From contig JAGUYK010000012.1 in NCBI GenBank assembly GCA_020061355.1, forward strand, positions 39,399-103,398: a DNA stretch of 64,000 nucleotides. Reading direction: 5' to 3'. The notes beneath the pieces are model-generated. The model worked only from the letters and a program-made list of their open reading frames with translations, searched no databases and was not told where the DNA came from. This document shows, one piece after another, positions 18,281 through 26,683 of the stretch (positions within the stretch are counted from its first letter, which is position 1; every line of letters begins with the position of its first letter). The position numbers and the translations under genes were made by a program. The stretch is from Ignavibacteriales bacterium. Lineage in GTDB: Bacteria; Bacteroidota; Ignavibacteria; Ignavibacteriales; Melioribacteraceae.

Positions 18281-19291
18281 CTAGAAAATGATTTTAAATC
18301 TTCTTCTAAGTAAATAGATAAATATCGGCGCACCAATAAGTGCAGTGATAGCACCAACAGGTAATTCTGCCGGCGATATAATGGTGCGTGCAATTGTATC
18401 GGCTAATACTAAATATGAAGCGCCAATAAAAAATGATGCAGGAAAAACGATACGATTATCAACACCCAAAACCATACGGCAAACATGAGGAACGAGTAAC
18501 CCAACAAAACCAATTATCCCGCTTACTGAAACAAGAGTACCAATCATTATACTAGTTAATAAGTATGTTACACTTTTGAGAGTATTAGTATTAATGCCAA
18601 CCTGTTTTGCGTAATCTGCGCCCAAACTCAGCACGTTAAATTTATCTGAGAGTAAAATTAAAATTGTCGAAACAATCAAAGTAATAGAAAGAACAAAGAA
18701 AACATTATCTTTATCCGCTAATGAAAGATTGCCTATTAACCAGAAGACCGCAGTACGCAGAGAGTCATTCAGCAAGCTCATCATAAGTAATATTGCTGCT
18801 GAGAAGAAAGCTCCAACCATCACTCCCGACAAGAGCAGAACATTAGGTTCAATCGCACCAAATCTTTTTCCAAGAAGAAAAACAACTATCATTACTATTA
18901 AAGCACCACTGAACGCCATTGCCTGTGTCCCCAGAAACGAAGCTCCAATTAAAAATGAAAGGACAGCTCCGAAAGTTCCTCCACTCGAGATCCCCAGAAT
19001 ATAAGGTTCTGCAAGCGGATTCATTAACATTGCCTGAAAGACTGCCCCGGCTAACGAGAGCCCGCCCCCTACTGCCAATCCATACAGAATTCTTGGTAAG
19101 CGAATATCAAAAACAATTTGTGATATAGTAGAATTACTTTCACCGGTAATAAACAGATTAAAAAAATCAGAAAAACTGATACTGACCGGACCAATTACCA
19201 GAGCCGTTATGGATGCAGTAGCAGCAATAAGAAATAATATCAAAATCCTGATTGCAAAACCGACCGGGGTTAGTCTTGAAGTTGATCCCAT
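18281..19291 (-). CDS. FecCD-type ABC transporter permease (iron-siderophore/haem/cobalamin)
   Basis: A 336-residue polytopic protein of the BtuC/FecCD family, the membrane part of importers for iron chelates, haem or vitamin B12. Typical segments are RLPRILYGLAVGGGLSLAGA, NPLAEPYILGISSGG, VSGIIGFVGLLVPHVCRM and a C-terminal PAELPVGAITALIGAPIFI. No ATPase or binding protein lies next to it. Its start overlaps obgE by 22 bp, an odd pairing. A cobalamin riboswitch with a BtuB-like receptor occurs 10 kb away, so a BtuC role is possible but unproven. Confidence 0.9.
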   Translation of the reverse strand: MGSTSRLTPVGFAIRILILFLIAATASITALVIGPVSISFSDFFNLFITGESNSTISQIVFDIRLPRILYGLAVGGGLSLAGAVFQAMLMNPLAEPYILGISSGGTFGAVLSFLIGASFLGTQAMAFSGALIVMIVVFLLGKRFGAIEPNVLLLSGVMVGAFFSAAILLMMSLLNDSLRTAVFWLIGNLSLADKDNVFFVLSITLIVSTILILLSDKFNVLSLGADYAKQVGINTNTLKSVTYLLTSIMIGTLVSVSGIIGFVGLLVPHVCRMVLGVDNRIVFPASFFIGASYLVLADTIARTIISPAELPVGAITALIGAPIFIYLLRRRFKIIF

Positions 19292-20256
19292 ATTGTATCT
19301 AGCAGTTCTTGAATTCCATATTTAGTTGCTGAAGAAAAAATAACTTTTGGCCCGCTATGGCCGGTTATCTTTTTCTTGCGGATTTGTTCAATTAAAGTTT
19401 TATCAGTTAGGTCAGCTTTTGAAAAAGCTAAAATCTTTTTTTTCTTACTCAGTACCTTTGAGTACTGGTTAAGTTCGTTTAGTAAAGTTTTGTAATCGGC
19501 TTGATAATCTTCTGAAGTCACATCGATCATTAGAAGAAGAATCTTGGTTCTTTCAATATGCCGCAAGAATTTTAATCCGAGTCCTTTACCAATGTGAGCC
19601 CCTTCAATTATTCCGGGGATATCGGCAACAATAAAACTTTGAAAATTCTTATAACGGACTATTCCAAGATTAGGTTCTAAAGTGGTAAAAGGGTAATCCG
19701 CAATTTTCGGTTTGGCTTCTGAAATAACTGAAATCAGTGTTGATTTCCCCGCATTAGGAAATCCGACCAATCCTACATCTGCAATTAGTTTCAATTCTAA
19801 AATTACATTTTTTTGCTCGCCGGGTGTACCGGGTTCAGCATATCGTGGTGTTTGATTTGTTGGAGTTGCAAAATTACTGTTCCCTTTACCACCTTTGCCG
19901 CCTTTGGTTGCAATAAACTCTTTTCCATTTGAATCCAGATCGCATAACAATTCTTCAGTTTCAGCATCTTTAATTAGCGTACCGATAGGAACTCTTATGT
20001 AGATAGTTTTTCCTGTTTTACCATCTTTTAAGGACGACCCACCCTTTTCACCATCCTCTGCCGAATACTTTTTCAAATAACGAAAATCTAAAAGTGTACT
20101 TAAATTTGAATCGGCAACAAATATTACACTTCCTCCATTACCTCCATTACCTCCAGCCGGTCCGCCTTTTGGAACATACTTCTCCCTTCTAAATGCAACA
20201 GCACCTGCGCCCCCATCTCCGCCTTTCAAATTAATTTTTGCGTAATCAATAAACAT
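19270..20256 (-). CDS. obgE: Obg-family GTPase (ribosome assembly/stress)
   Basis: Obg is an essential GTPase tied to 50S maturation and the stringent response. The 328-residue protein has the Gly-rich N-terminal Obg fold (KGGDGGAGAVAFRREKYVPK, about 11-30), then the G domain with GFPNAGKS (165-172), switch II DIPGIIEGA (212-220) and the SKAD specificity motif. No C-terminal OCT extension is evident. It overlaps the downstream permease gene by 22 bp and is preceded by an unassigned gene 9 bp away. Confidence 0.96.
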   Translation of the reverse strand: MFIDYAKINLKGGDGGAGAVAFRREKYVPKGGPAGGNGGNGGSVIFVADSNLSTLLDFRYLKKYSAEDGEKGGSSLKDGKTGKTIYIRVPIGTLIKDAETEELLCDLDSNGKEFIATKGGKGGKGNSNFATPTNQTPRYAEPGTPGEQKNVILELKLIADVGLVGFPNAGKSTLISVISEAKPKIADYPFTTLEPNLGIVRYKNFQSFIVADIPGIIEGAHIGKGLGLKFLRHIERTKILLLMIDVTSEDYQADYKTLLNELNQYSKVLSKKKKILAFSKADLTDKTLIEQIRKKKITGHSGPKVIFSSATKYGIQELLDTIWDQLQD

Positions 20257-20265
20257 TGGGAATCA

Positions 20266-21840
20266 TTATCGGTTGAAATATTGAGAAATGATTGATTTAA
20301 ATGCCTCTGCTTCTTTCGAATTGCGGCTGATATTTCTATTTTTTAATGATTGGTTCAATACAACTAAAGCATCTTCCAGGGAAACACAACCAGAAATTTC
20401 GTCGAGAGTATTTGCAAATTCTTCTATGTCGTAATCGAAAATAACTTCAATTATGCGTGTCATGTCTTTATGTTCAAGCAATTCGGCAATATCCATTTTC
20501 TGCTTGCCATTCTCTTTAAAGAGGTCTTCTTGAGAGTCATCTTCTTTATCTTCAGGTTTTACCTCACTGTTTTGAATAATTGTTTTAAGCATACTTTCTT
20601 CATGTTCCTGTTCCTCCTTAACTATCTGCTCATACACTACATCAGGATGCATTGGATCTGCTGAAGATTCATCATCATTATTTCCATTAAGTTTTTCTTC
20701 TTTAATCTCTTGCTGGGTTAATTCAATTTTGTCATCAACTTGCTCCTGCTCATATTCAATATTTTGATTTTCAGTTTCCTCTTGCTCATCTTCCGATTCA
20801 ATTTCTTCTTCAGTTGCATTGATCGTTTCAGCTGGTTCACTGCTCAAATCTTCTTCTTCCACCGGCTCAATTTCATTATCCTTATCAATCCGTATCCTAA
20901 GTTTTGTATGTTTAATTACTTCCTCTTCTTCTACATCATGTAACGGTTGCGCATCTTCAAAATAAGCTTCTTCGTCTTTTAGGTCTTCGCCCTCTGTTTC
21001 TAACACTGGTTCTTCAACCGGTTGAATCTCCTCTTTTATTTCTTCCTCAACAATTTTTTGAACTGGGGCAGATTCATATTTTTCGATCATAATGCTATCA
21101 AGAGATTTTTGAAGATCTATAACATTGATCTTCTGTGAATTATCATCTCCAAAAACCGAATGGATTTTTGCAAGGTGTTTTTCCAGTTTTTTTTCTTCCA
21201 GGAATTTTTCAATTGCCAGAAAAGGAATTTTATTCTTCTGAATCTCCCCAATGTTGAAAAAGTCCGACATCGATTTCGTAGCATTGGATAGTATACTCGG
21301 CAGATAGGTTTCAATACCTAATTTATCCACTCTATCAAGAAGGTCGCCGAACTCTGCGGAGTTCATTGAAATTATTTTTTTCGAGTTGATATAGGAATTC
21401 AAAATCTTCTTAAGGTATTGATAATAATAAATATATTTCAAAATCTGCTTGATCTCTAAAGTCGTTTTATGATCACCCTCATCAAACACAAATTTTGAGA
21501 GAGTCCATTTAGGTCTCATTAAATAATTTACAGTGAATGACGAACCATGAAGTATCAATTTAGAAACATATTCGAGTGCAAAACGTTTGGACTTTTTAAC
21601 CTCTTCACTTATTAAAGAGAAGAAATTAGAAATTTTTTCACCCGAGTAATCGAAAACCGAGTTCTTTAGAAGCGCCTGCCTGTCTTCAAAAATCAGGAAA
21701 TCGATTTCTGCAGATATATAATTCAATAATGCAGGATGAATATCGATTGCTGAAAGCTGCTCGAATGTGAAATACGGACCGAGACGGTTAACCTTGTTAA
21801 GATTGAAATCGTATATAAATTTTATTTCACGTTCGAACAT
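20266..21840 (-). CDS. Unrecognised protein with long acidic central region
   Basis: A 524-residue protein that I do not recognise. Residues 1-250 are mixed helical and basic/aromatic. Residues about 260-430 are an extended Glu/Asp-rich, low-complexity linker (repeated EEE, EDEQEETE). Residues about 440-524 form a compact C-terminal domain (ELLEHKDMTRIIEVIF, FANTLDEISGC, ALVVLNQSLKNRNI). No signal peptide or membrane segment is visible. It is 9 bp upstream of obgE in the same direction, so probably co-transcribed. Confidence 0.6.
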   Translation of the reverse strand: MFEREIKFIYDFNLNKVNRLGPYFTFEQLSAIDIHPALLNYISAEIDFLIFEDRQALLKNSVFDYSGEKISNFFSLISEEVKKSKRFALEYVSKLILHGSSFTVNYLMRPKWTLSKFVFDEGDHKTTLEIKQILKYIYYYQYLKKILNSYINSKKIISMNSAEFGDLLDRVDKLGIETYLPSILSNATKSMSDFFNIGEIQKNKIPFLAIEKFLEEKKLEKHLAKIHSVFGDDNSQKINVIDLQKSLDSIMIEKYESAPVQKIVEEEIKEEIQPVEEPVLETEGEDLKDEEAYFEDAQPLHDVEEEEVIKHTKLRIRIDKDNEIEPVEEEDLSSEPAETINATEEEIESEDEQEETENQNIEYEQEQVDDKIELTQQEIKEEKLNGNNDDESSADPMHPDVVYEQIVKEEQEHEESMLKTIIQNSEVKPEDKEDDSQEDLFKENGKQKMDIAELLEHKDMTRIIEVIFDYDIEEFANTLDEISGCVSLEDALVVLNQSLKNRNISRNSKEAEAFKSIISQYFNR

Positions 21841-21930
21841 GAATCCCTTTAGCCTGATTTTTGATTACGAAAGATACCCTATTCTGCAACAAAGTCACAA
21901 AGGCACTAAGCGATAATACCAAAATGACAT

Positions 21931-21960
21931 AAAAAAATCCCGACAATATTTGCCGGGATT
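21931..21960 (-). terminator. Rho-independent terminator after the S8 peptidase gene
   Basis: The minus strand reads AATCCCGGCAAATATTGTCGGGATT followed by a T tract (complement of the A run at 21931-21937). It is the distal hairpin of the repeated element described separately at 21931-22001. Confidence 0.9.
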
Positions 21961-22001
21961 CCAAGCCTAAGCCATGAAGGTCTTTATAGACCTTCAAGGT
22001 T
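21931..22001 (-). repeat. Double-hairpin 3' element, copy A
   Basis: On the minus strand this segment begins AACCTTGAAGGTC, forms a hairpin with AAAGACCTTC, and continues after a spacer into the CCCGGCAA...TTGTCGGG terminator stem. A second copy with nearly the same length and the same two blocks lies at 25839-25907 after sdhB. The AACCTTGAAGGTC and AATCCCGGCAA/TATTGTCGGGATTTTTT parts are almost identical; the spacer differs. Confidence 0.8.
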
Positions 22002-22033
22002 GCATATTACTTATCCTTAATAATTACTTAGAA

Positions 22034-24862
22034 CTATTTTATCAACAGCATTTTCTTGCTGAGTATTTGATTTTTATATGTAATCTGGTATAAGTAAACT
22101 CCCGATACTGCTTTACTTCCATCCCATTTTACTGTGTACTTGCCTGCACTGATAAAACCATCTACAATCGTTGCTACTTCCCGCCCGAGAACATCAAATA
22201 CTTTTATTTGTACAGTACCATCTTCTGGTATTGTGTAACTGATTGTTGTTTCCGGATTGAAGGGATTCGGAAAGTTACTACTACCGAACTCGATTGTTTC
22301 TTCTGGTGTGTCTACCATTTTCGGAGTTTTGTCCTTTACAACAACTCCCAAATGTTTCAATTGCTTTTTCGCAAATTTGGTTGCTCCATTTTTAGGATAA
22401 TTGCTTAACATTTCTTCATATATTTTTATCGCTTCTTCTTTTTGTCCGGTTGAATACTCATGCAACAATCCTTTCGACAAAAGCACATCACAAATTAAAT
22501 CTTCATTCACTGATTTTGAATTTAATATCCCATTAGCCGTTAATAATGCATTGTTATAGTCTCTTTTAAAAGTGTAATAATCGATTAGAAGTTTATTTGC
22601 ATTATTAAACAAACTTTTCAGGTTTTCATTTCTGTTTATGTCACCTATAAGATTTTTAAGCCCTTCATAGTTTTCAAACTGTTTATACATGTGTGCCGCA
22701 ATATTTAGTGCCGTAGGTGCAAATAATGACAATATTTTCCCGTTAATAAATGTTTTACATATTGAAATGATCGAATTAAATTCATTAGAGTAATTTTCTT
22801 TTGTAAAACTACGATCTTTTGAATGCTCATTGTTTATCTTGGCAATAAGGTCCTGGTATAATAAATTCAGCTTGTGGAATTCATCAAAGGCAAAATCTTT
22901 TTTTACATCATCACTTATTAAAAAAGAAGAAGAATTCTTTAATAATCCACAGGTATAATATGTTCCCCAGCTTACATTACCCGATGTTTTATTATTGGGA
23001 TTACCACTGAAAGTTACATATTGAGCTAAGACTGCTGAGGCACCATCCGTAACAATATCATATCCATTATTGCAAAACCGTACATTGCTCAATGTAAAAC
23101 TGGAAGAGTTTATAAAATAGGTTGCAATTTCGTGATTCTCGAATCTTGTTGGATTTATTTGGTAGATTTGGCCGGTACTATTATTAAAATAAGCCCCATA
23201 TCCATATGGTGTATAATTCAATGTTACACCTCCTAAGTATAAAGGCGAGCAATTATTAACCATTAAACTCCACTCGGCATCCTCTGACCAGGGTGTTATT
23301 ATTACTTCTTCTACTCTTGCATTTGTACATCCACTTACACCTAGGTAGTTTGTTGTTAGATAGTATAATTGCGGGTAGTATGAATTTACTATAGTAATAT
23401 TACCATTAATTATTGTATTGTTTTTGTCAGCTCCGTAAACATAGATGATACTTGATTTATTGGCTATTGTAATGTTCTCACTAAAATAGCCGCTTGGAAT
23501 ATAAATGTTATTATTTAGGTTGGAGTTATCAATTGCTGTTTGAATTGTACTGCATAAGCCGTTTTGACCCTGATGCCCTAACTTTGCTCGTAAACCGTTG
23601 ATCGTTGCTCCATTTTCAATTGCTATTGTTCCACTAGAAGATATTATAGAATATCCATTTAGGTTAATCACTGCATTTGATAAAACAGTAAGCTTTATAT
23701 TATTGGGAACTATAACATTTCCGGTTAAATTAATTGTACCTCGCCATACTTCATGTCCTGGTAAAGTGCCAGAAGTAGTAATTCTTAGGGCATTCCAAGC
23801 ATCAATTCTACCCCAGCCATAATCATTGTCACGCCCAGGTGCACCTAAATCAATTGCTGTCTGCTCTATTATTGTTTGTACTTCATTTCTTGTTAACCAT
23901 GGATCCTTTGAAATTATTAATGCTGCTAAACCAGCTACAAGTGGAGCTGCGGCTGATGTTGCTCCAAAATTATTTACATAATTTGTTGGGCTTTGACCCG
24001 GTGCACCCATAATATCTGTAGTCCAAATATCACCACCTACTGGATAATTTCCGCTTGGAGCTACTATTCTTAAAGCATTACCTTTGCAGCTATAGTTCCA
24101 TCTTAAATCATTATGATCTGTGGCCCCAACTGAAAATGAATTTGCATACTGTGCCGGATACATCAATTGACCAATATCTCCTGCATTTCCAGCCGACACA
24201 ACTACAATACAACCCTTGCCATTCCTTCCATATGTGACAGCATTATTTATTGCTTCTACAACTCCATCACCTAATCCTACAAGGCTTTGTAAACTAATAC
24301 TTATAATATCTGCCCCACTATCTTTGGCAAAATTAATGGCATCTTTTAATTTATTTTCATCCCATCCACTTTCTACATTATTTATACGAAGAGGCATTAT
24401 TTTACAATTGTATGCAAGACCTACAATACCAACTCCATTATTTGCTTTAGCAGAAATTATTCCGGCGCATGCATTTCCATGATTATAATCTCCCGATGCT
24501 TGCGGAGAACTATCATTATCAAAATAATCATACCCGGATACTAACTGGCCAATAAACTCTTCATGGTTCATATCAATTCCATTATCAATAACAGCTATTG
24601 TAATATTAGAGTTTCCAGTATTAATTGACCATGCTTGTTGTGCATTAATTTTTGCTAATGTCCATTGGTTGTTAAAAAAGGGATCATTCGGGGGACTTAT
24701 TAATTGTTTAGTTAAACTTTTTGAAATTATTGAAAATTCATTTATTTCTGAATTAGCTGATAGATTTTTTTTATTGTAATTATTCTCTTGCCCAGGTAGA
24801 TTTAAAAAACTTACAAGGAACAAGGAAATAAGAATAATTAAAAAATACTTTTTCCTTTTCAT
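22034..24862 (-). CDS. Secreted subtilisin-like (S8) serine protease with T9SS sorting domain
   Basis: This 942-residue protein has a signal peptide (about 1-24) and an S8 domain with catalytic D93 (AVIDNGID), H128 (GDYNHGN) and S303 (GATSAAAP), plus oxyanion N225 (SAGN). A beta-helix-like repetitive region (about 390-640) and a helical repeat stretch that may be TPR-like (about 650-830, ending EEMLSNYPKNGATKFAKKQL) follow. It ends in a Type IX sorting domain from SNFPNPFNPETTISYTIPED to ILSKKMLLIK. So it is exported by Sec, crosses the outer membrane by T9SS and is probably surface-attached. Its substrate is unknown. The double-hairpin terminator follows its stop. Confidence 0.92.
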   Translation of the reverse strand: MKRKKYFLIILISLFLVSFLNLPGQENNYNKKNLSANSEINEFSIISKSLTKQLISPPNDPFFNNQWTLAKINAQQAWSINTGNSNITIAVIDNGIDMNHEEFIGQLVSGYDYFDNDSSPQASGDYNHGNACAGIISAKANNGVGIVGLAYNCKIMPLRINNVESGWDENKLKDAINFAKDSGADIISISLQSLVGLGDGVVEAINNAVTYGRNGKGCIVVVSAGNAGDIGQLMYPAQYANSFSVGATDHNDLRWNYSCKGNALRIVAPSGNYPVGGDIWTTDIMGAPGQSPTNYVNNFGATSAAAPLVAGLAALIISKDPWLTRNEVQTIIEQTAIDLGAPGRDNDYGWGRIDAWNALRITTSGTLPGHEVWRGTINLTGNVIVPNNIKLTVLSNAVINLNGYSIISSSGTIAIENGATINGLRAKLGHQGQNGLCSTIQTAIDNSNLNNNIYIPSGYFSENITIANKSSIIYVYGADKNNTIINGNITIVNSYYPQLYYLTTNYLGVSGCTNARVEEVIITPWSEDAEWSLMVNNCSPLYLGGVTLNYTPYGYGAYFNNSTGQIYQINPTRFENHEIATYFINSSSFTLSNVRFCNNGYDIVTDGASAVLAQYVTFSGNPNNKTSGNVSWGTYYTCGLLKNSSSFLISDDVKKDFAFDEFHKLNLLYQDLIAKINNEHSKDRSFTKENYSNEFNSIISICKTFINGKILSLFAPTALNIAAHMYKQFENYEGLKNLIGDINRNENLKSLFNNANKLLIDYYTFKRDYNNALLTANGILNSKSVNEDLICDVLLSKGLLHEYSTGQKEEAIKIYEEMLSNYPKNGATKFAKKQLKHLGVVVKDKTPKMVDTPEETIEFGSSNFPNPFNPETTISYTIPEDGTVQIKVFDVLGREVATIVDGFISAGKYTVKWDGSKAVSGVYLYQITYKNQILSKKMLLIK

Positions 24863-24945
24863 ATAATTTTCCTCATCTGATAAAATTTTTGATTTATAAT
24901 GCCTTTTGTTTATTAATAGACAATATTTTTTTAATTATGCGTCTA

Positions 24946-25530
24946 TTAAAACATCAAACCAATTCTAAGACTTAAAGTTTGCGATGTCACTTTAAGAAAA
25001 CGGCTCTGATATAATACGTCTAAATAAAAATCATAATTAAGTTCAGTTAGTATTTTAAGCTCCCATATCTTAAACTCGCTTCCTATTCCCAAAATCAAGC
25101 CGGTATAATTCTCCTTTTGGTATTGTGAAAATTTAAATGTAGGATCAATCACAAAATCAAATTGGGGTCCAATCAATAAATATGGATTAAATCCATTAAC
25201 GGGTATCCTTGGTTTAACAAGTAAAGCAATGTTGAAAGTATGAGCATAATAATTATTTATTCCGCTCCACCCTCTCTGAATATAATTCATTTCAATAGGA
25301 ATACTTAGATAGGGTAAATCTAATATTTCTATAAAAATACCCAAATTAAGACCAATCAAACTCTTGGGGAATGTTAGTCGGTCTCCTTGAAGCTCTTCTA
25401 AATGTTGCCATTGGTGATTTTGTTTTGTTACAGAGATTCCTACCTTAAAACCATAACCTCTAATAAACTGAGCATTTGCTGATGCCTGATAAACTATTAA
25501 CAGAATAATAAGAACAAAGATTTTCTTCAT
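24946..25530 (-). CDS. Small outer-membrane beta-barrel protein
   Basis: A protein of 194 residues from the chosen start, with signal peptide KKIFVLIILLIVYQASANAQ and strands rich in aromatic and Gly residues (GYGFKVGISVTKQ, NPYLLIGPQFDFV). It ends in LSLRIGLMF, an aromatic barrel C-terminus, as in the outer-membrane beta-barrel families of Bacteroidota. A TTG at 25548 extends the frame, but AAAGGAG is placed correctly for the ATG at 25530. It precedes the S8 protease gene by about 80 bp. A 9-bp inverted repeat (24913-24921/24941-24949) overlaps its stop codon. Confidence 0.72.
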   Translation of the reverse strand: MKKIFVLIILLIVYQASANAQFIRGYGFKVGISVTKQNHQWQHLEELQGDRLTFPKSLIGLNLGIFIEILDLPYLSIPIEMNYIQRGWSGINNYYAHTFNIALLVKPRIPVNGFNPYLLIGPQFDFVIDPTFKFSQYQKENYTGLILGIGSEFKIWELKILTELNYDFYLDVLYQSRFLKVTSQTLSLRIGLMF

Positions 25531-25838
25531 AAAAACTCCTTTTGCCAAAAATTAATTTACTCGGTAAGTAAAACCGGGAAAAAGAAGTGCAATAGTCATA
25601 TGAGATTTCAGATATTAATTCTATTCTTTTCCAACCCCTCCAATAGTTTGTTATTAACAAGTCATAGCAGTAAGCAACCGAAAAGCATGGGAATAAAGGA
25701 ACAGTACAAGAATTAAGTAATTACACATAACAATGGAGGGGGGCACTGTTTTGTAATTATAGTAGTATTAAATCGCGTAAGAATTGTAAGGAATTATTTT
25801 CAATTGTTCAAGTCTAAAAAGAATGGTATGCTATTAAT
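25531..25838. other. Intergenic region without recognised gene
   Basis: About 300 bp between the barrel gene and the repeat element after sdhB. I see no open frame with a plausible start, no tRNA and no clear structured RNA. A purine-rich ATGGAGGGGGGC stretch near 25733 is the only compositional oddity. The barrel gene promoter presumably lies here, but no motif is convincing. Confidence 0.5.
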
Positions 25839-25867
25839 AAAAAATCCCGACAATAATTGCCGGGATT
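25839..25867 (-). terminator. Rho-independent terminator of the sdhCAB operon
   Basis: The minus strand forms AATCCCGGCAATTATTGTCGGGATT followed by a six-T run, about 45 bp after the sdhB stop. It is the distal half of repeat copy B. Confidence 0.9.
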
Positions 25868-25907
25868 GTAAACTTAACCTTGACCGTCTTTGTCGACCTT
25901 CAAGGTT
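25839..25907 (-). repeat. Double-hairpin 3' element, copy B
   Basis: On the minus strand it reads AACCTTGAAGGTCGACAAAG with its inverted partner GGTCAAGGTT, then a spacer, then the CCCGGCAA/TTGTCGGG terminator stem. The layout matches copy A at 21931-22001 nearly base for base in the conserved blocks. Confidence 0.8.
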
Positions 25908-25912
25908 ATTCG

Positions 25913-26683
25913 TTATGCTTCAACATTTTCCGATTTTAGTTTGGCATTGAAATATTCTCGGTTAAGTCGGGCAATATTCCGTACTGAAATACCCTTAGGA
26001 CATTCAGCTTCGCAGGCATAAGTATTAGTACAGCTTCCGAAACCGAGTTCGTCCATCTTTTTAACCATTGCCTGAACGCGTTGATAGCGTTCCGGTTGTC
26101 CTTGCGGCAGAACAGCAAATTGCGACACCTTAGCAGAGACAAAGAGCATAGCTGAAGCGTTCTTACAAGCAGCAACACAAGCGCCGCAGCCGATACATGC
26201 AGCGGCATCTGTAGCAGTTTCAATTGCCTCCTTAGAAATCAGAATCGCATTGGCATCAGGGACGCCACCGGTATCGACAGAAATAAATCCTCCGGCTTGA
26301 ATAATTTTATCGAACGAGGTTCTATCAACAACCAAATCTTTAATAATCGGGAATGCTTTAGCACGCCACGGTTCAATCCAGATTGTATCACCGTCTTTGA
26401 AATGTCTCATATGAAGCTGACAAGTTGTAATCTTATCAAGAGGACCATGGGGTCTTCCGTTTATAACTAAACTACAAGCTCCACAAATTCCCTCGCGGCA
26501 GTCATGCTCAAATGCTACGGGATCCAATCCTTTAACTTCCAGTTCCTCATTAAGAATATCGAGCATCTCAAGGAATGAACTATCGGGAGAAATATTTTTT
26601 ACGTTGAAGGTAACAAATCCTCCAACAGCATTGGCGTTCGCCTGACGCCAAATTTTCAGAGTTAAATTCATATTTCCGCTCAT
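25913..26683 (-). CDS. sdhB: Succinate dehydrogenase/fumarate reductase iron-sulphur subunit
   Basis: This subunit passes electrons between the flavoprotein and the membrane quinone subunit. The 256-residue protein carries the plant-type ferredoxin 2Fe-2S motif [20 protein letters not shown] and the ferredoxin-like [16 protein letters not shown] with [14 protein letters not shown] for the 4Fe-4S and 3Fe-4S clusters. Its start overlaps the sdhA stop by 4 bp (ATGA). Gene order C-A-B with a single cytochrome subunit is the Bacteroidota type B arrangement. A terminator follows. Confidence 0.96.
   Translation of the reverse strand: MSGNMNLTLKIWRQANANAVGGFVTFNVKNISPDSSFLEMLDILNEELEVKGLDPVAFEHDCREGICGACSLVINGRPHGPLDKITTCQLHMRHFKDGDTIWIEPWRAKAFPIIKDLVVDRTSFDKIIQAGGFISVDTGGVPDANAILISKEAIETATDAAACIGCGACVAACKNASAMLFVSAKVSQFAVLPQGQPERYQRVQAMVKKMDELGFGSCTNTYACEAECPKGISVRNIARLNREYFNAKLKSENVEA

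Noticed and set aside
24913-24949. 9-bp inverted repeat overlapping the barrel gene stop as a terminator
   Set aside because: The stem is AT-rich with a 19-nt loop and no following T run, so it is too weak to call.
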